Assembly: GCF_023337795.1 (NCBI RefSeq)
Contig: NZ_JALIRS010000006.1
Location: 243,530-307,529, forward strand
Reading direction: 5' to 3'
Source of the DNA: Lysinibacillus sp. BPa_S21
GTDB taxonomy: Bacteria; Bacillota; Bacilli; Bacillales_A; Planococcaceae
Length of the DNA: 64,000 bases
Part shown: piece by piece, positions 40,329 through 49,521 of the stretch
How the letters are laid out: each line of letters opens with the position of its first letter
How positions within the stretch are numbered: the first letter of the stretch is position 1
Notes under the pieces: model-generated
The model's database searches: none
What the model saw: only the letters and a program-made list of their open reading frames with translations
What the model was told of the DNA's origin: nothing
Program-made: the position numbers and the translations under genes

Positions 40329-42653
40329 ATGAAATTGTTTTTAAAGTTATTGAGGGACATTAAACAATCTATGGGGCAGTTTATAGCCATAACGATTGTG
40401 ATTGCAGTAGGTGCTTTTTTTTATGCAGGATTAGTAACCTATAGTAATACTCTTAGTGCTTATACAAAGAATTACTTTCAAGAACATCATTTGAGTGATT
40501 TAAATGTGTATTACAGTCAACTTTTTAAAAATGATGTGACGCGTTTACGTAAAATTGAAGGCATCGATAAAATTGAAGGACGTTATACATTTGATGCTAC
40601 GCAAACCTTTGAAGATGACAAAACGGTATTAAAAATTCATTCGATCCCTGAAAACAATGAAATAAATACGCCTACTATCATTGAAGGGAATCTACCCTTA
40701 AACAAGGGTGAGATTTTATTAGATTCTCGTTATGCGAAAGAGCATCAATATCGTGTTGGTGATCAAATCACAGTAAATGCAAATGACAGTAATGTTAACT
40801 TTACAATTAGTGGCTTGGGTGAGAATGTAGAACATGCAAAAAAGAACGAAATTCAAGACCATAAAACGTACGGGGTTGCATATATTGCTGAGGAAACATT
40901 ACCTGAAATCTTAAATGGCTTATACTTTAATGAATTGATCGTTGATGCTAAAGAAGGGTACGATATTGACAAATTAGGTAAATCCATTAAAGCACAATCT
41001 GAAGGGCTAAGTTATTTAGATCAAGTAAAGAAGGAACGGACTTTAAATTATTCTAAAATCAATCAAACGATAGATAATAATAACTTAATGAGCAAGATTA
41101 TTCCTTTAGTACTCTTTTTGATTGAGGCAATTATCCTGTTTTTGGCCATGTCGAGAACTATCGATTCTCAAAGGAATCAGGTTGGTATTATGAAAGCTTT
41201 AGGTGTGAAAAATAGCAACATTATGCTTCACTATATGGGATACCCCGTGCTGGCAAGTATACTAGGCTCAATCATGGGTTGTGCTCTGGCCGCTTTTGTT
41301 TTTATCCCTTTAGTAACAACATCGTGCGCAAGGGCCTACTCTCTGCCTGACATTAAATTCTCACTGTCTCTATTTTCAATTGTTCCACCTATTATTTTCT
41401 CAAGTGCTTTTGGCGTTCTAGCATGTTACTTCAGTAGTAGGTCTGTACTAAAAGAACGCGCAGCTCAGGCTATGCGTCCTAAACCGCCAAAGAAGATGAA
41501 AAAGCTATTAATAGAAAGAGTTCCAAGTCTTTGGGGTTCTATTTCTTACAGTTATAAACTCATATTGAGAAATATATTTTTAAATAAGCGAAAGGCTATA
41601 GCGAGTTCGATGGGGGTTGTTGTTAGCACCGTTTTACTGATCACCGCTTTTGGTACTCAAGCCTCCTTACTAAAAGTAGCTGATCAAATTGAAGAAGTTT
41701 ATACCTATGATTTAAAAGTAGATTATACGATCGGTACTTCTCTTCATACGGTAAAACAACCATCCGGAATAAAAGAGAGCTACTTTTTATCCTCTTTTCC
41801 TATTGAAATCATAAAAGATAATGAAAAAGAAAGCGCAACTTTAGTTGTTACTGAGGAAGAAAACAATCTCATTCATTTCTTTGATGAAAAGGAAAATGGG
41901 CTATCTTTAGAAAATAATGGTTTACTTGTACCCAAGTCTTACGCAAATAAATACCATATTTCAAAAGGGGATACCATCAAAGTAAAGTTCACAGCGCCAG
42001 AGCTTAAAAATACTACTGTAGATATGGAGGTTTTAAATATATCTACACAATATTCGAATCCATCGTTTTATAGTACACCAGGATACTTAAAGAGATTTAA
42101 CATAGATTACAATCCAACCTCAATTTTAGTTCAAGCAAATAGCTCCGCAGATCTAATGGACGTTCGTCATTTTTTTGAGCAAGATCGAACTGTAGAGACA
42201 ATTGCTGATAAGAATGATCTAAAAAAATCAGCTCAATATATTGTCAAACAAAACAGTTTTGTATTTGTCATGTTCATCATAAGTGCCATCATACTCTCCT
42301 TTGGCGCCATTTATACGATATCTTCCATAAACATTTATGAAAGGAATCGGGAGCTTGCAACGCTTAAGGTATTAGGCTATCAAAAAAATAAAATAAACAG
42401 ACTAATCTTTTTGGAAAACATCCTACTTACTTCATTTGCGGTCATCGTAGCCTTACCAATCAGTGGCTATGTTTATAAATTGATTGTAAAGGCTCTATCA
42501 AGTACTCATCAGCAAATCCCTGATAAATTGAATAGTTTAATCATTTTGGTTGCTGTATTTCTTTCCTTTTTACTGACGATTGTCTCTAATTTACTTCTTA
42601 GAAGAAAAGTTACGAAAATAAATATGATTGAATCGTTAAAAAGTGTAGAATAA
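40329..42653 (+). CDS. FtsX-fold ABC transporter permease with two FtsX domains
   Basis: A 774-residue permease. Segment one is near the N-terminus (GQFIAITIVIAVGAFFYAGL), followed by a large extracytoplasmic domain, three segments from about residue 258, a repeat of the same plan from about residue 415, and a final three segments. Such eight-to-ten-segment permeases partner MacB-like ATPases. GTG 40320 overlaps the ATPase stop, but ATG 40329 right after the stop is more likely. No two-component or peptide gene is adjacent to indicate a substrate. Confidence 0.88.
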   Translation: MKLFLKLLRDIKQSMGQFIAITIVIAVGAFFYAGLVTYSNTLSAYTKNYFQEHHLSDLNVYYSQLFKNDVTRLRKIEGIDKIEGRYTFDATQTFEDDKTVLKIHSIPENNEINTPTIIEGNLPLNKGEILLDSRYAKEHQYRVGDQITVNANDSNVNFTISGLGENVEHAKKNEIQDHKTYGVAYIAEETLPEILNGLYFNELIVDAKEGYDIDKLGKSIKAQSEGLSYLDQVKKERTLNYSKINQTIDNNNLMSKIIPLVLFLIEAIILFLAMSRTIDSQRNQVGIMKALGVKNSNIMLHYMGYPVLASILGSIMGCALAAFVFIPLVTTSCARAYSLPDIKFSLSLFSIVPPIIFSSAFGVLACYFSSRSVLKERAAQAMRPKPPKKMKKLLIERVPSLWGSISYSYKLILRNIFLNKRKAIASSMGVVVSTVLLITAFGTQASLLKVADQIEEVYTYDLKVDYTIGTSLHTVKQPSGIKESYFLSSFPIEIIKDNEKESATLVVTEEENNLIHFFDEKENGLSLENNGLLVPKSYANKYHISKGDTIKVKFTAPELKNTTVDMEVLNISTQYSNPSFYSTPGYLKRFNIDYNPTSILVQANSSADLMDVRHFFEQDRTVETIADKNDLKKSAQYIVKQNSFVFVMFIISAIILSFGAIYTISSINIYERNRELATLKVLGYQKNKINRLIFLENILLTSFAVIVALPISGYVYKLIVKALSSTHQQIPDKLNSLIILVAVFLSFLLTIVSNLLLRRKVTKINMIESLKSVE

Positions 42654-42816
42654 AGCTTTTATATCAATGGAATTTAAAACATTGACTATCAGTTGGCGGT
42701 ACAGGGGCCATTGGATAAATAGACTTTCCGTTCCTAAATCGCAACCTACGTCATATTTTAAACCGTAGGATGTTAAAAGGGATTATTCTACTTGTATTGG
42801 AAATTATATTGTAGCG

Positions 42817-42846
42817 AATCAGCTCGATTGTAGGGCTGATTTTTTA
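42817..42846 (+). terminator. Terminator after the ABC exporter genes
   Basis: AATCAGC pairs with GCTGATT, followed by six T. Confidence 0.7.
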
Positions 42847-42859
42847 TTTTGACTAACAT

Positions 42860-43310
42860 GCAGAAAGGGAAAGGATACAAATCAAAAAGATGACATGCCA
42901 AGAAACCGCTAAAAATCATGGTTAGACAGCGTTTTCTAACATGTAATGGCTACGTTATATGCATGAACATATCATTAACTAAGGAGTAAAAGAAATAGGG
43001 AAGAGGGAATACCATATTACAACCAAAACAAGAAGACTTCTGATAATCATTGTAAAAACGTAATGGCGGAAACAGGCCATAGGGAGGTAACTCGAGAAGC
43101 GGCGCACATAGCAATGGCATGTATGGAACGCAAAATGGGTAGACAAAGATGATCAAGCATCAATTGGTGTATTTTTTCTCAGGGGAAGACTTGAAAGACT
43201 TTACGTTGACGGAAGATACCGAATGGGATTACAGACGAGTGATCTCATCACCAGAATCAAAAGTCATTATTTACTGGAGGATACGATGGTTATTTCATCT
43301 GGGTGATGCA
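42860..43310 (+). other. Decayed or non-coding stretch
   Basis: Short readable pieces appear in changing frames, for example MAETGHREVTREAAHIAMA from about 43,062 and DDQASIGVFF downstream, with stops between. They do not form a convincing gene; possibly a small relic. Confidence 0.3.
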
Positions 43311-43324
43311 GTACGATATATAAA

Positions 43325-43365
43325 AAGAATCCATTTTGACAAAAGATTGATCAAAATGGATTCTT
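43325..43365. repeat. 15-bp perfect hairpin, member of a two-copy family
   Basis: AAGAATCCATTTTGA pairs with TCAAAATGGATTCTT. A near-copy stands at 56,220-56,257. It may act as a terminator. Confidence 0.65.
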
Positions 43366-43516
43366 ACCTAGCAGATTTAAGTTTAGTTTTTATAAAAAAG
43401 TTTAATCACTTTCGAGGTGCCTAAAGTCTATTTTCAACTTAGCATAAATGCAATCGTGACGCCTATTACATAGCGTGAGGGTCAAAATATTATCTTTTTG
43501 GAAACGGTGCAACTTT

Positions 43517-44707
43517 TTAATGCATCGCGCCTTTCTTATTAAGTAAGGGTAAGCTTATTAAAAGCATAATAATCCCTATTGCTAAAAAATAGAGTGGCAT
43601 CGCAAGGACTGTTCCGTTATGGAAAATGCTCATACCATAAATTGTAGCGCTGACGAGTAAATAATAACCTAAGCTAAATATCGCACCCGCAGAACCAATG
43701 ACGTCTTGAAAGTCAATGAGCGCTAAGCTTAAACAGTTTGGTAAAGCGGTACCTGTACCAAATAAAATAATAAACACACTAACAATCATGGTTGGCATTT
43801 GTAATGAAATCGGTAAAAAATGTACCGATGTAGCGAGCAATGTACCGATGAGCATAATGACTAACCCGTGTACGATAATCTTCTCAGGTTTTGTGTGGCT
43901 AACGAGTCGTTTAGATAGCATCGCACCTGCAATAGAAGCGAGCGCAACGATAATGCCTAAAAAACCATACATCGCACTTGTTAGTGTAAAATATTGCGTA
44001 AAAATAAATGGTGCTTCGGTATAATAGCTAAATAATACACCGTTAATACCGCCAATTAATACGCCGTAGCGCCATAGACGCACATTTGTAATCATGCGCT
44101 TCACAATTGGTAGTATAGGCTTCATTTCGATTGTAGTAAGCGCTGTTTCAGGTAAGCGTAAAAACGCAAAGCAAAATACAATAATGCTCATAGTAACTAA
44201 CACTAAAAATACGATTTTAAAGCCAAAATAATAATCTGTAAAACCACCGATTAACGGACCAATTGCAGGCGTGAAGGCAAGGGCAGCTGAAATTTGAGCA
44301 AACAATTTATGACGCTCAACACCAGAAAAACTTTCACGTAAAATTGTTTGTGTCACGACAGAGCCAACACTCGCACCAAACGCTTGAATAAAGCGTGCGA
44401 CTAATAAAACCGCCATTTCATTTGCTACTAAACAAAGTACATTACCAACAAAATATAAAAACAGCCCATAAAGCATTGCCTTACGACGACCGATTTTATC
44501 GGATAAACGCCCAAAGAAAAATACCCCGAAGGCAAATGAGATAAAGTACACACTCATCGTAAGCTGTGCATCACTCATAGAAGTTTCAAACACTTCTGCG
44601 ATAGAAGGTAAGGATGGGCTAAAAATCGTTTCACTAATTTGTGGGAAGCCTACTAATACGATCAGTAATAATAAGCTAGGTGTTTTGTTTCCGATGTTTT
44701 TCTTCAA
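43517..44707 (-). CDS. MFS exporter of the Bcr/CflA family
   Basis: A 396-residue transporter with twelve membrane segments. Family features: SLPSIAEVFETSMSDAQLTMS in the first loop, GRLSDKIGRRKAMLYGL (motif A) and RFIQAFGASVGSVVTQTILRE (motif C region), as in Bcr and CflA, which export sulfonamides, bicyclomycin or chloramphenicol and some cysteine derivatives. The start is TTG with AGGAGAGG upstream. A 27-codon ORF ends inside that ribosome binding site, suggesting coupled translation. Confidence 0.9.
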   Translation of the reverse strand: MKKNIGNKTPSLLLLIVLVGFPQISETIFSPSLPSIAEVFETSMSDAQLTMSVYFISFAFGVFFFGRLSDKIGRRKAMLYGLFLYFVGNVLCLVANEMAVLLVARFIQAFGASVGSVVTQTILRESFSGVERHKLFAQISAALAFTPAIGPLIGGFTDYYFGFKIVFLVLVTMSIIVFCFAFLRLPETALTTIEMKPILPIVKRMITNVRLWRYGVLIGGINGVLFSYYTEAPFIFTQYFTLTSAMYGFLGIIVALASIAGAMLSKRLVSHTKPEKIIVHGLVIMLIGTLLATSVHFLPISLQMPTMIVSVFIILFGTGTALPNCLSLALIDFQDVIGSAGAIFSLGYYLLVSATIYGMSIFHNGTVLAMPLYFLAIGIIMLLISLPLLNKKGAMH

Positions 44708-44719
44708 AATAATCCTCTC

Positions 44720-44803
44720 CTAGATAATTATAGGTTTGAAAGAAAAACATCGTAGCTTGGGAAATGGTGGCTTCACGAGTTTGATTTTTTCTAAATCACT
44801 CAT
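44720..44803 (-). CDS. 27-residue leader ORF upstream of the MFS exporter
   Basis: A short ORF (MSDLEKIKLVKPPFPKLRC...) with AAGGAAGTG 6 bases upstream of its ATG. Its TAG stop overlaps the ribosome binding site of the exporter gene. The PPFP run could slow ribosomes. Leader peptides in this position control several antibiotic exporters by stalling; that role is inferred from position and sequence only. Confidence 0.5.
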   Translation of the reverse strand: MSDLEKIKLVKPPFPKLRCFSFKPIII

Positions 44804-44998
44804 GAATTCACTTCCTTCTAAATTAAAGATACGTAAAAATTATATCATCCAATTACAGGTACTTCTAGTAATGAATTTATGAATAGTTAATCGTTAGCAT
44901 TTTCTTTTGTACATGAAGACTCTAAAAGGGAAGAAGAAGGTAATGTTCTTTTGTTGAAGTGGGCTTTTGTGGTAATTTCGGTATATATTTAACATTAA

Positions 44999-45202
44999 AA
45001 GATTGATCCGAAAGTAGAAGTTACAAACTATGAGGCAGATATGCTTGCAAAGGCAAGTGAAACGATGAATGAAGAAGGTTTAGTATTTGTGAAAGAAGAC
45101 TTGGCTTCTCCTTATACAGAAGAAATCGCAGTATTACAAGCATGTTTTGTGTTATTCAATATTCCGCAATCGGGTGCTGTTTTTCGCTACATGTATGGCT
45201 AG
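44999..45202 (+). pseudogene. Gene fragment, C-terminal 67 residues of an unknown protein
   Basis: An open frame without start codon or ribosome binding site (NYEADMLAKASETMNEEG, FVKEDLASPYTEEIAV, ending FRYMYG). Its coding character suggests the end of a lost gene. I do not recognise it. Confidence 0.4.
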
Positions 45203-45441
45203 GGGAAAGAATAATGGAATTGAGCTAAAAATTGCCAAATTCAATTTTAGTATCGAGGAATTACGCTTTTAGAATTAGAATTTCCCTAACATTGTAATTC
45301 CGCATTTTCATAAACTACATCAAGTTGTAGGTGTAAAATATCGCATAAAAAAGTGCAAAATACCTCCTGAAGCAACCCGTCCTAGATTAGAACGGGTTAG
45401 CTTTATAAAATTAAATAGCTATATTGTCACTTTATATTACT

Positions 45442-45507
45442 TCATCTGGTGGTTGTGTCTTTCTCCACCCATAAAACTGCATATCGTCTTTTGATCATAT
45501 AAATCAT
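45442..45507 (-). CDS. 21-residue small ORF
   Basis: MIYMIKRRYAVLW followed by VEKDTTTR, with AAAGGTGGG 7 bases before the ATG. It is in line with two further small ORFs on the same strand. It could be a short membrane-interacting peptide. Confidence is limited by length. Confidence 0.4.
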   Translation of the reverse strand: MIYMIKRRYAVLWVEKDTTTR

Positions 45508-45544
45508 TTCAATTCCCACCTTTCATGTTTTTTAATTAACAAAA

Positions 45545-45691
45545 TTAATATTGACGAATACGAAGATAATTTTCTACTTTTCTTCGGTTCTCTTCAAAGA
45601 TTTTTTTCACATTTTCATTATGAAGTGCTTTCTCAAGAGAAATCTCACGTTTTGTAATAGTTATCGTGAGAGAAAAAATGTTTAATATCAT
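45545..45691 (-). CDS. YrzI-like small protein (48 residues)
   Basis: A 48-residue protein with an excellent ribosome binding site (AAGGAGGTGATAATAA before the ATG). The sequence pattern MILNIFSLTITITKREISL then EKALHNENVKKIFEENRRK fits the YrzI family of small Bacillus proteins, thought to be made in sporulation. It has a short hydrophobic N-terminus and a charged helical second half. It lies in a run of small ORFs separated by terminators. Confidence 0.72.
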   Translation of the reverse strand: MILNIFSLTITITKREISLEKALHNENVKKIFEENRRKVENYLRIRQY

Positions 45692-45721
45692 TTATTATCA
45701 CCTCCTTAAATTACCCTGAAA

Positions 45722-45755
45722 AATGAAAAAAACCGTAGAGAGACTCCCCCACGGT
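45722..45755 (-). terminator. Hairpin terminator in the small-ORF cluster
   Basis: ACCGT/ACGGT stem with GAGAGACTCCCC between, and a U run on the minus strand. Confidence 0.65.
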
Positions 45756-45766
45756 GAAAAAAAGGC

Positions 45767-45805
45767 ACAAAAAATACCGCAGGGGCACACTTCTCCCTGC
45801 GGTAT
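45767..45805 (-). terminator. Terminator after the 28-residue ORF
   Basis: A perfect 11-bp stem ATACCGCAGGG/CCCTGCGGTAT followed on the minus strand by TTTTTTG. Confidence 0.88.
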
Positions 45806-45830
45806 GGGTATGCTTAATTACAAAAAAAAC

Positions 45831-45917
45831 TTAAGCGATCCATTCCAATCCGGTCGAATGTGTGAATTTCATTTTTACTGAAGTTGTTAATGACATCAAT
45901 TTAACGATTACGATCAT
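45831..45917 (-). CDS. 28-residue small ORF with strong ribosome binding site
   Basis: MIVIVKLMSLTTSVKMKF followed by THSTGLEWIA. AAGGAGGTCGAGTGAA immediately precedes the ATG and a strong terminator follows 26 bases after the stop, so this is very probably expressed. No family known. The amphipathic start and basic middle would suit a membrane-active or regulatory peptide. Confidence 0.55.
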   Translation of the reverse strand: MIVIVKLMSLTTSVKMKFTHSTGLEWIA

Positions 45918-46360
45918 TTCACTCGACCTCCTTAAGAATTTTTTGTTTACTTTGTAAGTATATCTATCTTTAAGCTGTTTGTAAACATCTTTTACTAAGT
46001 TTTCCTGATTGTGTTAACGACTAGAAAAATTCTTTGCTGCTTTACATTGTTAGTTACCTGATTTTTTCGGAGGGAAAGGTGATAAAGAAAGGGGAGTGTA
46101 CTTTAATACCCGCTGTTCTATTTAATATGCGTTGCATAGCTGTGTCGTAATTGACCAAAAAAATATTTGTTTTCTTTTCAAAAATTTATGAACCTAGCGT
46201 TAAAACACAAGTGAAAAATTGCAAGCCATCCAAAACAGTTTTAGGATTCAGTTCAACTTTGTTCAAAATGAGATTAATTTTTAGCAGTAAATCAATTAAA
46301 GTATAGCTTTTTTGATCAATTTTTTTATTAAACTAACAAAAATACTTGCAACACCCATTA
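45918..46360. other. Intergenic region between the small-ORF cluster and the TetR gene
   Basis: No gene seen. It should hold the promoter of the small ORFs and that of the TetR gene. Confidence 0.4.
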
Positions 46361-46378
46361 TAGTACTGTACAGTACTA
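46361..46378. promoter_or_regulatory. TetR operator in front of its own gene
   Basis: Perfect palindrome TAGTACTGTACAGTACTA, ending 3 bases before the ATG and overlapping a TATAGT -10-like box. The gene has no visible ribosome binding site, so transcription may start close to the ATG. Confidence 0.8.
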
Positions 46379-46381
46379 ATT

Positions 46382-46966
46382 ATGACAAGAGTAAAATTAA
46401 TGAATCAAAAACGTGTGATTGAAGTAGCTGCAACATTATTTTTAGAAAAAGGGTTTGCTTATACAAGCATGGATGAATTAGTTCGTGTAAGCAAAGTTTC
46501 AAAGTCTAATGTGTATTATCACTTCTCTAATAAGGAAGAATTGTTGGAAGGGGTCGTTGATTATTGGATTGAAATGTATCAATCTGCAATTGATGGCTTA
46601 CTATCTCAAAACCAATTATTAGTTGAAGATCGTATCCAACTGTTTTTAAAGCAATTATCCCAAGGAGTTCAGACGAGAGAATATAAGGGGAGCTGTCCAT
46701 TTATTACGCTTTATATTCAAAGCCCTACAAATGCCACAAAAGTAAAAGAAAAAATAGGTCTTTTTTTTGTAGGATTACAAACGAAAGTTTCTCTATTACT
46801 TAAACAAGGGATAGAGAATGGAGAATTTAGAAAGACAATTAATATTGACGAGGTTGCATCTCTTTTTATTACAAATCTTGAAGGAGCGCTATTTATTTCA
46901 GAAACACTGAAGGATGCAACTGTAATCATGACAACAGCAGATCAATTTTTTAACTTGCTTCGATAA
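46382..46966 (+). CDS. TetR family regulator, autoregulated
   Basis: A 194-residue repressor. The helix-turn-helix is TSMDELVRVSKVSKSNVYYHFSNKEELL (about residues 28-55); the rest is helical and resembles the YxaF/LmrA-type C-terminal domain. No ribosome binding site precedes the ATG, so it may be leaderless. A perfect 18-bp palindrome lies at its start and an almost identical one precedes the next gene, making control of both almost certain. Inducer unknown. Confidence 0.9.
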   Translation: MTRVKLMNQKRVIEVAATLFLEKGFAYTSMDELVRVSKVSKSNVYYHFSNKEELLEGVVDYWIEMYQSAIDGLLSQNQLLVEDRIQLFLKQLSQGVQTREYKGSCPFITLYIQSPTNATKVKEKIGLFFVGLQTKVSLLLKQGIENGEFRKTINIDEVASLFITNLEGALFISETLKDATVIMTTADQFFNLLR

Positions 46967-46991
46967 AAGAAGCATTTTTTTTACATCAAAT

Positions 46992-47009
46992 TAGTACTGA
47001 ATAGTACTA
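46992..47009. promoter_or_regulatory. Second TetR operator, in front of the fusion gene
   Basis: TAGTACTGAATAGTACTA matches the operator at 46,361 in both half-sites, with a different centre. Confidence 0.8.
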
Positions 47010-47023
47010 AAAGGAGGATTTAT

Positions 47024-48880
47024 ATGAGAACAGTATTTTTAACTGGTGGAACAGGTTTTATTGGAAAGCAATTAGTGAAGGAATTAGCCAAAGAGCATGT
47101 TACAATTCTTCTATTAGTGAGATCGAAAAGTAAAGCAACACGCATTTATCAAGAAAGAGGCATCTTAAAAGAGGCAGTTATGCACTTTATTGAAGGTGAT
47201 TTGACGAAAATAGACTTAGGTCTAAGTGCTGAAGATAAGGAGAGGGTATTGAAAACGGATGTGATTATTCACGCAGGAGGCCCCATGGATATTCAAGCGA
47301 CAAGCAAAGAGGCAGCTTCCGTATTTTTGAATGGTGCCCAACATATTAGTGAATTGGCTAAAAAAATTCATCAATTGAAGGGATTGCAACAATTTATTCA
47401 TGTTGTAGGCTATATGAGTCCCTTTGATGATAAAAATAGCAAGATTGCGATAGATGTGTTTAAAGAAGGAAACAATTTTTTGAAAATAAAAAATCCATAT
47501 GAGAGAACAAAGTTTTTAGCAGATCTTTATATCCGTCAGCAGGCATCAACAGTAGGTTATCCGCTTTCAGTAATTAATCCACCAACTGTAGTTGGTAGTA
47601 GTAAAACAGGGAGTACGGAGCAAACAGTAGGCTTAGGCTTGCTTGTGATGAGTATGCGCAAAGGGATCTTGCCAGTGATCCCTGGGGGTAAGAAATATAG
47701 ATTACCACTTATTGCAAACGATGAACTAGCAAAGTTTATTGTGCAGGTTTTCAGATTGGAGCAACCAACTATACAAACATATACACTTGTTGAAGATAAA
47801 CAACATGATCAAAATATTTCAGAATTATTAGATGCTATGTCAGAAAGTATGAATATGACTGCACCTAAAATTTCTGCCCCATTGCCATTTATGAAAGCAC
47901 TTATGAATAGTGGCGTAAGCAAAATAACCCAAATTCCTGCTGATGGGCTGACCTTTATTACAAATCGAACATTTTCAAATGGTTCAGCGAAAAAGATTAT
48001 GGGAGAAGATTGGTTTAAGGAGACAAATGTAATGAAATTTTTCCCAGCCGTAATAGCTGATCTGGATTATCGCATGATGTATCAAAATGGCCAGCACAGT
48101 CATTTATTTAAACGAACATTATGTAATAATACTACCATTTACCAATCACAAGGAGAGGGTAAACCGTTTATTTTATTACATGGTTTATTAAGTGATGGAG
48201 AGGATTTATTTCCTTTAGGGAAAGAGCTTCATGAAAAAACGGGTCGACCTGTATGGATCATGGACCTTCCAGGTTTGGGACGTTCTCCTTTTAAACGAGA
48301 GAAAAATCTTTTAAATATCTATTTAAATGTATTGAAAAAGTTATTGGAGAAAGCTAATAATGGTGCCCATCTAATTGGCCATTCATTTGGTGCGTATATT
48401 CTTTTGGAAGCATTAGTACAAAAGTACATAGATAAGAAGTATACAATTACTTTACTTCAGCCACCTGTTGCTAAAAAAAATGCTAAATCGATAAATGTTC
48501 CTCAATTTATGAACAAATGGACATTGAAATTGGCAACTACTAATTTGATAGAGCGTTATTTATTAAGTAATGGTTTATTTGAAAGTACTGAGAGTATCCC
48601 TGAACATTATATTGAAAAAATAAGTAACAGTTTTACTTCTCCTAGAATTTTAAATACTACGGTTCAGCTTAACAGTTTACTATTGAAAAACGTTCAAGGT
48701 GATTTCAATGAAGTAACAAAATATAATCTTCGCATTATTTGGGGGGATTATGACAGAGGCTATTCTGCTCCTTCGCATCTTGGTAAGGTTGATTTTGTTC
48801 CATATGGTCATCATTTTCCTCTTAACCATCCGAGTGAAACGGCTAATTTGGTAATAAAAAATAGTAGTACTAGCAGATGA
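47024..48880 (+). CDS. Fusion of an extended SDR (reductase/epimerase type) and an alpha/beta hydrolase
   Basis: A 618-residue two-domain protein. The N-terminal part (about 1-350) is an extended SDR with the NAD(P) motif GGTGFIG (residues 7-13), the catalytic YERTK (YxxxK) and NPPTVVGSS; the pattern resembles thioester reductase/fatty acyl reductase domains. The C-terminal part (about 375-618) is an alpha/beta hydrolase with FILLHGLLSDGEDL, nucleophile GHSFGAY, acid GDYD and catalytic His in YGHHFPL. The triad is complete. AGGAGG lies 5 bases before the ATG. A lipid, polyketide or xenobiotic ester substrate is plausible but not shown. It is repressed by the adjacent TetR. Confidence 0.88.
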   Translation: MRTVFLTGGTGFIGKQLVKELAKEHVTILLLVRSKSKATRIYQERGILKEAVMHFIEGDLTKIDLGLSAEDKERVLKTDVIIHAGGPMDIQATSKEAASVFLNGAQHISELAKKIHQLKGLQQFIHVVGYMSPFDDKNSKIAIDVFKEGNNFLKIKNPYERTKFLADLYIRQQASTVGYPLSVINPPTVVGSSKTGSTEQTVGLGLLVMSMRKGILPVIPGGKKYRLPLIANDELAKFIVQVFRLEQPTIQTYTLVEDKQHDQNISELLDAMSESMNMTAPKISAPLPFMKALMNSGVSKITQIPADGLTFITNRTFSNGSAKKIMGEDWFKETNVMKFFPAVIADLDYRMMYQNGQHSHLFKRTLCNNTTIYQSQGEGKPFILLHGLLSDGEDLFPLGKELHEKTGRPVWIMDLPGLGRSPFKREKNLLNIYLNVLKKLLEKANNGAHLIGHSFGAYILLEALVQKYIDKKYTITLLQPPVAKKNAKSINVPQFMNKWTLKLATTNLIERYLLSNGLFESTESIPEHYIEKISNSFTSPRILNTTVQLNSLLLKNVQGDFNEVTKYNLRIIWGDYDRGYSAPSHLGKVDFVPYGHHFPLNHPSETANLVIKNSSTSR

Positions 48881-49521
48881 GAGTATGGGATAAATAAAAA
48901 GCGTGTAGTAAGATTGTTGTGTCTTTTAAATAAAGTCGTACTGTTTGAAAAAAAGATTGTCTACATGAACGCTGGATATATTTACTTAAGAATCTAACAG
49001 CTAATCAATTACAGCGTACATATCAGTATCCTGGGGTAGTAAAAATGAGAATTGAACAAAGTCTTGCTACTTACGAATGATATGTAATCACCTTGTGGAG
49101 AAATTACTTAAACTCCCATGAAAGAACGTAATAATCTTTCATAAAACAAACAGATTATTTAATGTTGCATGTAGTCGAGCTATTAAATCTTTAGTGCTGA
49201 TTATTTATACAGCCAACCAGCAAAAAGTAAAAAAGTTTTTTATAGAAAATGAATTTGCAAAAGAAGATGAGATCTTGCTTCTATAAAAACGAATGTTTAG
49301 TATCCTTTTTACAGGTAGAAGTGAAAATTGCTGATAAAAAAGTATACACCTAACCAGTTGTCGAAATTTAATTGACGACTGGTTATTTAGTATTGTTCTT
49401 CAGAAAAAATGTTGTTTATTATAAGTAGTTAATCATACAATTATTTCCATTGAATGAATAAAAACTTTATGGATGCCTATATAGAATGATTAGTTTTTTA
49501 TAGATAGGTGGGGAGTATGAT
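48881..49521 (+). other. Gene-decay region
   Basis: Short open pieces without starts: LTANQLQRTYQYPGVVKMR (about 48,997-49,079) and TANQQKVKKFFIENEFAKED (to about 49,285). A hairpin AACCAGT/ACTGGTT lies at 49,351-49,383. No intact gene. Confidence 0.4.

Noticed and set aside
42950..43156. Minus-strand 68-codon ORF
   Set aside because: No start signal; it lies in the decayed stretch and reads as chance sequence.
43149..43424. 91-codon ORF before the MFS gene
   Set aside because: It has no ribosome binding site, runs through the perfect hairpin at 43,325-43,365 and has no recognisable sequence.
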